Positions 58,602 through 64,000 of a stretch of DNA of 64,000 nucleotides are shown here, one piece after another (the stretch's first letter is position 1; the number at the start of each line of letters is the position of its first letter). The position numbers and the translations under genes are program-made. The DNA comes from Bog-473 sp963783965 (lineage in GTDB: Bacteria; Actinomycetota; Acidimicrobiia; Acidimicrobiales; RAAP-2). The DNA lies in NCBI GenBank assembly GCA_963783965.1, contig CAWAPQ010000012.1, forward strand, positions 62,001 to 126,000. The letters are read 5' to 3'. A model generated the notes under the pieces. That model did no database searches. It was not told the DNA's origin and saw only the letters and a program-made list of their open reading frames with translations.

Positions 58602-59003
58602 CTAACCTCCCAGGGGTTCGAAACCGAAGCCGATTGCCTCGGTGCCGTTGTCGTCGGTGCCGATCGCCTCGGTGGCCAGGCGGACCTTCATGCCCAGCGT
58701 GACGTGCTCGGGATCGGGTGTCACGTTGATGAGATTGGCCTTCACGCTCGTGCCGTCGCAGTCGACCACGGCGGCCACATAGGGCACGGGGATGCCGGGC
58801 GCGGCGAACGACACGATGGTGAACGCCCGCACCTCGCCGCTCGTGGGGACGGACACCTTCGTGAACTCCGTCGCCTCACAGGCCGCACAGGCGTTGCGGC
58901 GGTCGAAGAAGCGGGCGCCGCACGCAGTGCACTCGTTCGCCACCAAATGCGGGTCGTCACCCAGTTCCAGGTAGTCGACCAGCGGGATCTGTTGCGCCAT
59001 CAT
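58602..59003 (-). CDS. DUF35 (Zn-ribbon + OB-fold) acyl-CoA-associated protein
   Basis: 133 residues. CTACGARFFDRRNACAACEA is the N-terminal rubredoxin-like zinc ribbon (two CxxC). The OB-fold follows: GEVRAFTIVSFAAPGIPVPY then VAAVVDCDG. DUF35 proteins pair with SCP2-type thiolases or steroid side-chain aldolases; the adjacent thiolase gene 4 bp downstream fits this pairing. A short AT-rich gap separates it from the divergent aldo/keto reductase gene. Confidence 0.9.
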   Translation of the reverse strand: MMAQQIPLVDYLELGDDPHLVANECTACGARFFDRRNACAACEATEFTKVSVPTSGEVRAFTIVSFAAPGIPVPYVAAVVDCDGTSVKANLINVTPDPEHVTLGMKVRLATEAIGTDDNGTEAIGFGFEPLGG

Positions 59004-59122
59004 GCCCCTTCGCTCGGGTGGGAAATCGTGTTCTCAATGTAGCGGGGTGGCGAAAAAGTCGGCCAATTGGTGCACTCTTCGGGGCGGTGCATCCCTGGTC
59101 ACAGCCCGGTAGGTTCGGGCGC

Positions 59123-60094
59123 ATGCAATTCACCCACCTCGGCCGCACCGGCCTCCGCGTCAGCCGTCTCTGCCTGGGCACCATGAATTTCGGGCCCGAA
59201 ACGGATGAGCCGACCTCGTTTTCCATCATGGACTCGGCTCTGGAGGCCGGAATCAACTTTTTCGACTCGGCCAACGTCTACGGCCGCTCCAAGGGGCGGG
59301 GCGCCACCGAGGAGATCGTCGGGCGCTGGTTCGCCCAGGGCGGCGGGCGCCGCGACAAGGTCGTGATGGCCACCAAGCTCTACGGCGACATGGGGGACTG
59401 GCCCAACGAGGGGCGCCTCTCGGCGCTCAACATCCGCCGGGCCTGCGACGCCAGCCTGAAGCGGTTGCAGACCGACTACATCGACCTCTACCAGATGCAC
59501 CACGTCGACCGGCGCACGGGCTGGGACGAAATCTGGGAGGCCATGGAGGTGCTGCGGGCCCAGGGCAAAATCCTGTACGTCGGCTCGTCGAACTTCGCCG
59601 GCTGGCACATCGCCAAGGCGCAGGAGGCGGCGGCCCGCCGCAACTTCATGGGCCTGGTCAGCGAGCAGTCGCACTACAACCTGCTGACGCGCCAGATCGA
59701 GCTCGAGGTGCTGCCGGCGGCTGAGGACTACGGACTGGGCGTCATCCCGTGGTCGCCACTGGCCAGCGGCCTGCTCGGCGGTGTCGTGCGCAAGGAGCGC
59801 GAGGGGAGCCGGCGCTACGGCGACAACGTGAAGCGCACGCTGGAGCGGAAGCGCCCGCAGCTCGAGGCCTACGAGGACCTCTGTGACGAAATCGGCGAGG
59901 AGCCGGGCGCGGTCGGCCTGGCCTGGCTGCTGACACGGCCGGCGGTGACCGGGCCCATTGTGGGACCACGCACGCCCGAGCAGCTCGAGTCCGCGGTGCA
60001 CGCCATCGACGTCACGCTCGACGACAAGGTGCTGGCCCGTCTCGACGAGCTGTTCCCCGGCCACCGCACGGCGCCGGAGGACTACGCCTGGTAG
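59123..60094 (+). CDS. Aldo/keto reductase
   Basis: 323 residues. MQFTHLGRTGLRVSRLCLGT opens the barrel. The tetrad is visible: Asp in FFDSANVYG, Tyr in the same motif, Lys in VVMATKLYG, and His in YQMHHVDRRTG. GLGVIPWSPLASGLLGG and GPRTPEQLESAV bind NADPH. It belongs to the group that includes potassium-channel beta-subunit-like and YghZ-like reductases. ATG 59123 is chosen because the domain begins there. The stop codon TAG lies within the first unit of a tandem repeat. Confidence 0.92.
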   Translation: MQFTHLGRTGLRVSRLCLGTMNFGPETDEPTSFSIMDSALEAGINFFDSANVYGRSKGRGATEEIVGRWFAQGGGRRDKVVMATKLYGDMGDWPNEGRLSALNIRRACDASLKRLQTDYIDLYQMHHVDRRTGWDEIWEAMEVLRAQGKILYVGSSNFAGWHIAKAQEAAARRNFMGLVSEQSHYNLLTRQIELEVLPAAEDYGLGVIPWSPLASGLLGGVVRKEREGSRRYGDNVKRTLERKRPQLEAYEDLCDEIGEEPGAVGLAWLLTRPAVTGPIVGPRTPEQLESAVHAIDVTLDDKVLARLDELFPGHRTAPEDYAW

Positions 60095-60188
60095 CTGGGC
60101 ACCCCTGAGAGCTGGGTACTCCTGGTAGCTGGGTGACCCTGAGAGCTGTGTAACCCCTGAGAGCTGGGTACCTGAGAGCTGGTGCTCG
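60090..60188. repeat. Imperfect ~17-bp tandem repeat, about six units
   Basis: Units of the form GAGAGCTGGGTACCCCT start at 60090, 60107, 60124, 60141, 60159 and 60174, with GGTAGCTGG alternating with GAGAGCTGG. It fills the space between the convergent aldo/keto reductase and MMPL genes. Confidence 0.82.
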
Positions 60189-60205
60189 CTGGCCGAGCCC
60201 GCCTG

Positions 60206-62461
60206 CTACTTGAGCGATCCGGCCAACTCGGGCTGCGGCTCGGCCCCGGGGTCCTCGGGCATCTGGTTGACCAGGTCGTCGGCATCGACGGACAGTTTCG
60301 GCAGTATCCGGTCCAGCCAGGCCGGGAACCACCAGTTGGCCTTGCCGAACATCATCATGATGGACGGGACGATGGCCATCCGGATGAGGACGGCGTCCAC
60401 CAGGATGCCGCCGGCCAGGCCGATGCCGAACTCCTTGATGACGCGGTTCCCGCCCAGGATGAACGAGCCGAAGACGAGAATCATGATGAGCGCGGCGGCC
60501 GTGATCGTCTTGCCGGTGGCGGCCAGGCCGTTGCGCACGGCCACCCGGTTGTCGCCGCCCGACTTGATGTACTCCTCGTGCATGCGTGACACCAGGAAGA
60601 CCTGGTAGTCCATCGACAATCCGAAAAGGATGGCGAACAACATCACGGGGAGGAAGGCCTCGACCGGACTGGTGCCTTGTAAGCCGATCAGCGAGCCGGC
60701 GTCACCCCACTGGAAGACCGCCACCAATATGCCCAGCGCGGCGCCGATGGAGAGAAGGTTCATGACCGCCGCGGTCAGCGGGATCACGAAACTTCGGAAC
60801 ACGGTCATCAGCAGCAAGAACGACAAAATCACGACCAGCCCGATGAAGAGCGGCAACTTCGAGCTCAGCACGTTCGCAAAGTCGATGTAGATGGCCGTCG
60901 TCCCGGCGACGAGGACCTTCAATCCCGAGTTGCCGACCGCCTGCGGCACCGTGGTGTCCCGCAAGTGATTCACCAGGTCGGTCGTGGCTGCGTCCTGCGG
61001 AGACGTGGTCGGGTAGACGGTGGTCAAGGCGACGTAGCCGTCGCCCGTCTTGTTCGGGATGTACTCCGTGGTGGGGGGAGTGCCCTGGTCGACTCCCGGC
61101 TGCTTGGCGACGGCGTCGACGACCTTCTCCAGCGCAGGGTCGGGATTCTGGGGCACCACGGTCACCAGCTCGAGTGGCCCCGTGAAGCCGGGCCCGAACC
61201 CCTTCGTGAGCATGTCGAACGCCACGCGGGTCGGGGTCCCCGACGGGTCTGTTCCCTGGTCGGCGGAGCCCAGCTGGAGGGAGAAGAAGGGGAGGGCGAT
61301 GGCCACGATGATGATCAGGGCGACGCCGGCCGAGAGCCACGGGTAGCGCTGCACCCGGTCGGCCCAGTTGGGCCAGAAGCCCTTGCTGTCCGAACCGATG
61401 ATGCGTGGACCGTTCTCGGCCAGGTTCCGCTTCTGCTTGCGGCTCATCACCTTGGGCCCGATGAAGCCGAGCATGGCGGGCAGAAGGGTGAGGGCCGCCA
61501 CCATGGTGAGAGCCACGCCGATGGCGGCGGCCACGGCCAATCCATACAGGAAGCTCACACCGAGGGCGAACATGCCGAGCAGCGCGATGCAGACGATGAT
61601 GCCGGCGAACAGCACGGCACGACCTGAGGTGTTGACCGCGTTGATGATGGACGATTCCACGTCGCGGCCGGCCACGAGGCCCTGCCTATGGCGCGTGACG
61701 ATGAAGAGGGCGTAGTCGACGCCCACCCCCAGCCCGATGAGCAGTGTGAGCTCCGGCGAAATGGAGGGCATGCCCAGGGCATGGCTCAACAGGCCGATGA
61801 CGCCGATGGCGGTGCCCAGCGCGAGCAACGCCGAGAGGATCGGGAGGATGGCGGCGAAAATCGAGCCGAAGACCAGCAGCAAGACGATCAAGGCGAGCAG
61901 CACGCCCAGACCCGTGCTGCTGAAGGATTGGTTGTTGGCCTGTTCGGCCAGCGGCCCGGTGACGGCGACCGTCAGCCCATCACCCGAGGTCTTCGTGACG
62001 GCGTCGACGAAGTTCTTGGCCTCTGCGTTGGAGATGTTCTGGGTCTGTTTGTCGAAGTTGACCTGGAAGAAGCCGACCGTCTGGTCCTTGCTGATGGTGG
62101 GGTTGTCGGTCGGATTGGTGAGGTTCCCGCTCTGGTCGAACGGGCTCGTGACCGGCGTGACGTTGGGCAGCGCGTTGATCTTGTCCACCATGGCGTTGAT
62201 GCGCTGGCCGATGGCGGGGTCGGTCAGCTTGTTCTCACCCGAGGTGCCGAAGACCACCTGCTCGGTGTCGCCCGAGTGGGACGGCGCGACGGACTTGAGA
62301 AGGTTGATGGCGTCGAAGGACTGCGTGTGGGGGAAGCTGAAGTTGTTCGAGTAGTCGGTGCCGGCTGCTTCGACCGAGAAGATGGAGATCACGAGGACGG
62401 CGATCCACAACAGGACGACAATGCGGCGATGACGGACACACCACCCGGCCAGGGTGCGCAT
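60206..62461 (-). CDS. MMPL-family RND transporter
   Basis: 751 residues. One N-terminal helix (RIVVLLWIAVLVISIFSV) is followed by a large outer domain, five helices containing LLIGLGVGVDYALFIVTRHR with the conserved GVDYxLF, a second outer domain, and five more helices with ILFGLSMDYQVFLVSRMHEE. These two Asp-Tyr motifs carry the proton-relay residues. MMPL proteins export lipids or act on cell-envelope precursors. ATG 62461 has GAGGAG upstream; an earlier start at 62497 is less likely. No regulator or accessory gene is adjacent. Confidence 0.92.
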   Translation of the reverse strand: MRTLAGWCVRHRRIVVLLWIAVLVISIFSVEAAGTDYSNNFSFPHTQSFDAINLLKSVAPSHSGDTEQVVFGTSGENKLTDPAIGQRINAMVDKINALPNVTPVTSPFDQSGNLTNPTDNPTISKDQTVGFFQVNFDKQTQNISNAEAKNFVDAVTKTSGDGLTVAVTGPLAEQANNQSFSSTGLGVLLALIVLLLVFGSIFAAILPILSALLALGTAIGVIGLLSHALGMPSISPELTLLIGLGVGVDYALFIVTRHRQGLVAGRDVESSIINAVNTSGRAVLFAGIIVCIALLGMFALGVSFLYGLAVAAAIGVALTMVAALTLLPAMLGFIGPKVMSRKQKRNLAENGPRIIGSDSKGFWPNWADRVQRYPWLSAGVALIIIVAIALPFFSLQLGSADQGTDPSGTPTRVAFDMLTKGFGPGFTGPLELVTVVPQNPDPALEKVVDAVAKQPGVDQGTPPTTEYIPNKTGDGYVALTTVYPTTSPQDAATTDLVNHLRDTTVPQAVGNSGLKVLVAGTTAIYIDFANVLSSKLPLFIGLVVILSFLLLMTVFRSFVIPLTAAVMNLLSIGAALGILVAVFQWGDAGSLIGLQGTSPVEAFLPVMLFAILFGLSMDYQVFLVSRMHEEYIKSGGDNRVAVRNGLAATGKTITAAALIMILVFGSFILGGNRVIKEFGIGLAGGILVDAVLIRMAIVPSIMMMFGKANWWFPAWLDRILPKLSVDADDLVNQMPEDPGAEPQPELAGSLK

Positions 62462-62522
62462 TACGGGAATCTCCTCGGGGATGTTCGACGCGACCACCGG
62501 CCGGCGTCAGGGGGGAACTGGC

Positions 62523-63095
62523 TCAATCGTACCGGCCCTGCGGAGGCCCTCCGGTGCGGGTGGTATCGGTCAGATCAGGCAGGGCATTGAACACCGGGAG
62601 GGCGAGGCGGTCGGCTGAGCAGGCCGATCGCGCCACCAGCCGCCCGGCCAGGACGGGACCGTGATCCGGGATCTGGAAAAAGACCCGCTCGCTCATGGTC
62701 AACAGGGTCAGCGGCGACAGCGCCACGACGCCGATGGAGGAACGCACCTGATTGAGGAGCGAGTGCTCCGACCAGGAGTCCCCTCGCCCGAGCAGCCCGA
62801 TCGGGGTGGCGTCGCGCTGCACGACGGCGTGGCCGCTGGTGATGACGTGCCACATCCGGACCGGCACGTCCTGGGCCTGGATCACCTGACCGGGATGCGC
62901 CGTCGAAATGGTGCAGCGGCCGGCGATCTCCTCGAGCTCGCCGGTGGGGAGGCCGGCGAAGAGCTCCATGGAACGCAGCTCGTCTTCGCTCACGTCGGTC
63001 ACGGTGCACGTATCGGCCTGGTTGGACCGATCGGTGTGGTCGGGGCGATCGGTGTGGTCGGGGCGATCGGCGTGGATGGGGCGATCGGTGTGCAT
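62523..63095 (-). CDS. Cyclic-nucleotide-binding (Crp-like) domain protein with a repetitive N-terminus
   Basis: 190 residues. After an N-terminal four-fold hexapeptide repeat (MHTDRP, IHADRP, DHTDRP, DHTDRS), the core reads MELFAGLPTGELEEIAGRCT, HPGQVIQAQDVPVRMWHVIT, SGHAVVQRDATPIGLLGRGD and SEHSLL, which is the cNMP beta roll. The usual phosphate-binding RxA is not seen, and there is no helix-turn-helix, so ligand and output are unknown. ATG 63095 is chosen because it starts exactly at the repeat and avoids overlap with the upstream gene; a GTG at 63179 is also open. Confidence 0.75.
   Translation of the reverse strand: MHTDRPIHADRPDHTDRPDHTDRSNQADTCTVTDVSEDELRSMELFAGLPTGELEEIAGRCTISTAHPGQVIQAQDVPVRMWHVITSGHAVVQRDATPIGLLGRGDSWSEHSLLNQVRSSIGVVALSPLTLLTMSERVFFQIPDHGPVLAGRLVARSACSADRLALPVFNALPDLTDTTRTGGPPQGRYD
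63024..63095. repeat. 18-bp tandem repeat, four units, coding
   Basis: Units start at 63024, 63042, 63060 and 63078, core GGGGCGATCGGTGTGGTC on the plus strand. On the minus strand they encode the first 24 residues of the cNMP-binding protein as [M/I/D]H[T/A]DR[P/S]. Confidence 0.9.
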
Positions 63096-63111
63096 GTCCA
63101 CGACGGCGCCC

Positions 63112-63579
63112 TCAGTGATCCATGACCGAGCTGGGCCGCCCGCCGTCGGTGTGGTGCTGGTGTTGGTGGCGGTGCCCACCTGCCCTGCGCCACAGGAAGA
63201 AGGCGACCACGGCGAAGAGGAACCACGGCACGTGGTACAGCGGGTAGAAGGGCATGGTCGCCCCGGCTGCGACGGCCAACAGGACCACGACGAAGACCCA
63301 GGGCAGTATCCGGCGGTGCCGAGGGGCCGGGGGCGGAGGCTCGCTCGGCAGGCTGGGCAGGTCGTCGAAGAGGCCGTTCAGGTCGCCCCGCGTGGTGGCC
63401 GACATGGCGGTGTCGAGGCGGCTCTTGAACTCGACCTCATCGAGCCGTCCCTCGGCGTAGTGGCGTGAGAGCTTGTCGGCCACGGCGTTGCGCTCGTCGT
63501 CCGAGGCCCGCATGGAGGCGTCGTAGGCCTGCATGTCCCTTCGGCCCATCGGGTAGGCAGGATCCCACCGGTAGCGCAT
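63112..63579 (-). CDS. DUF1707 (SHOCT-like) membrane-associated protein
   Basis: 155 residues. MRASDDERNAVADKLSRHYA, EGRLDEVEFKSRLDTAMSA and RGDLNGLFDDLP form the complete DUF1707 domain (about 20-75). Two hydrophobic segments follow (ILPWVFVVVLLAVAAGATM and VPWFLFAVVAFFLW) and a His-rich tail, GHRHQHQHH. Function unknown; DUF1707 often accompanies PspC-domain proteins in actinobacteria, as here. AAGGAG 9 bases upstream of ATG 63579 fixes the start. Confidence 0.88.
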   Translation of the reverse strand: MRYRWDPAYPMGRRDMQAYDASMRASDDERNAVADKLSRHYAEGRLDEVEFKSRLDTAMSATTRGDLNGLFDDLPSLPSEPPPPAPRHRRILPWVFVVVLLAVAAGATMPFYPLYHVPWFLFAVVAFFLWRRAGGHRHQHQHHTDGGRPSSVMDH

Positions 63580-63616
63580 CGGTTCGTTCTCCTTCTTTGT
63601 CGGTCTGCGGTCAGTT

Positions 63617-63692
63617 GTGGTCTGTCGGCCCGGTCCCGCCCGGTCTGTCGGCCCGGTCTGTCGGTCCGGTCCGGTCCGGTCTGTCGGTCGGT
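63617..63692. repeat. Low-complexity intergenic repeats
   Basis: CCCGGTCTGTCGG and CCGGT words recur irregularly between the DUF1707 and PspC genes. The stretch is non-coding and GC-rich; no regular unit size holds throughout. Confidence 0.6.
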
Positions 63693-63703
63693 CAGCGCGT
63701 CGC

Positions 63704-64000
63704 TCAGAAGGCGCCGTGGGCCCGCTCGCGGGCCAGCAGCTCCTCGGCGACCGACTGGTCGGAGTCCTCGTCGGGGATGAGGAGCCAGCCGGCGAGGTAC
63801 AGCGGCACGGCGAGGCCCCCCAGGAAGGCCAGGGCGACGAAGGCGATCCGGACAATGGTGGGATCGACGTCGAAGTAATCGGCCAGGCCGCTGGCCACGC
63901 CGGCCAGCATGCGGCCTCTGGCTCCACGGTGGAGGCGCTGCTCGGCGTACGGTGCGGAGGGAGCGGACGGAGGTTGTGCGGGCTGCCCGGGGGCGGCGCC
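63704..64000 (-). CDS. PspC-domain protein, 5' end outside window
   Basis: At least 98 residues, open at the window edge. A Pro/Ala-rich lead (GQPAQPPSAPSAPYAE) is followed by QRLHRGARGRMLAGVASGLA then DYFDVDPTIVRIAFVALAFL, the PspC signature, with a hydrophobic helix and LAGWLLIPDED at the end. PspC proteins take part in envelope-stress signalling. Single-domain versions of this type are common in actinobacteria. The DUF1707 gene follows on the same strand. Confidence 0.87.
   Translation of the reverse strand, partial: GAAPGQPAQPPSAPSAPYAEQRLHRGARGRMLAGVASGLADYFDVDPTIVRIAFVALAFLGGLAVPLYLAGWLLIPDEDSDQSVAEELLARERAHGAF

Noticed and set aside
1..64000. Search by eye for rRNA, tRNA, insertion sequences and phage genes
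   Set aside because: No rRNA or tRNA-like sequence, transposase or phage structural protein was recognised; a covariance-model scan would be needed to exclude small RNAs.

Overview
The window is a high-GC actinobacterial chromosome segment. Three independent signs point to Actinomycetota: an S-(hydroxymethyl)mycothiol dehydrogenase (45766-46851), F420-linked oxidoreductases (1525-2160 and 48464-49387), and a DUF222/HNH protein of the 13E12 type (52322-53488). The soil-type mix of SDRs, acyl-CoA enzymes, MMPL and EmrB exporters would fit an uncultured acidimicrobial or thermoleophilial lineage, but that placement is inference. I saw no rRNA, tRNA, CRISPR array, insertion sequence or phage module.

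Region by region. 1-11.5 kb looks somewhat less GC-rich: a GH15 enzyme cut by the window edge, an F420-NADP reductase-like protein, a VOC protein, a membrane protein, a LuxR-type response regulator, an MFS transporter, a STAS anti-anti-sigma factor, a DsbA-like thioredoxin, an AlkB-like dioxygenase and a CaiB CoA-transferase. Two copies of one perfect 20-bp palindrome bracket the MFS gene. 11.7-17.6 kb is a complete oligopeptide-type ABC importer operon in only three genes, because the second permease and both ATPases are fused in one 1051-residue protein. 17.7-22.7 kb is a minus-strand run of two SDRs without the usual catalytic Tyr, a frameshifted muconolactone-isomerase-like protein, a pyridine nucleotide-disulfide oxidoreductase and a metallo-beta-lactamase-fold protein.

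22.7-38 kb holds paired DUF202 proteins, an AMP-forming acyl-CoA ligase, dihydrofolate reductase, a frameshifted GH3 glycosidase, a frameshifted 2,4-dienoyl-CoA reductase, an acyl-CoA carboxylase beta subunit, a ClC channel, a decayed amidohydrolase, a divergent EmrB-type exporter/TetR pair, a siderophore-interacting protein, a cysteine-free DksA/TraR homologue and a DedA protein. 38-52 kb holds a membrane GGDEF-EAL protein, a free B12-binding domain, a fused EtfB-EtfA flavoprotein, a gamma-glutamyltransferase, mycothiol-dependent formaldehyde dehydrogenase, an F420 LLM oxidoreductase operon and an amidohydrolase. 52-64 kb holds the HNH protein, a more AT-rich patch (flavoprotein, chloramphenicol-phosphotransferase-like kinase, cation-efflux protein), a methyltransferase, a thiolase with its DUF35 partner, an aldo/keto reductase, an MMPL transporter, a cNMP-binding protein, and DUF1707 and PspC proteins.

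Two properties cut across the window. Short tandem repeats with 9-18 bp units (and one of 30 bp) are common, mostly at gene ends and intergenic junctions. Four genes are each broken once by a frameshift at a short simple-sequence tract, which is either sequencing error or slippage-driven decay.
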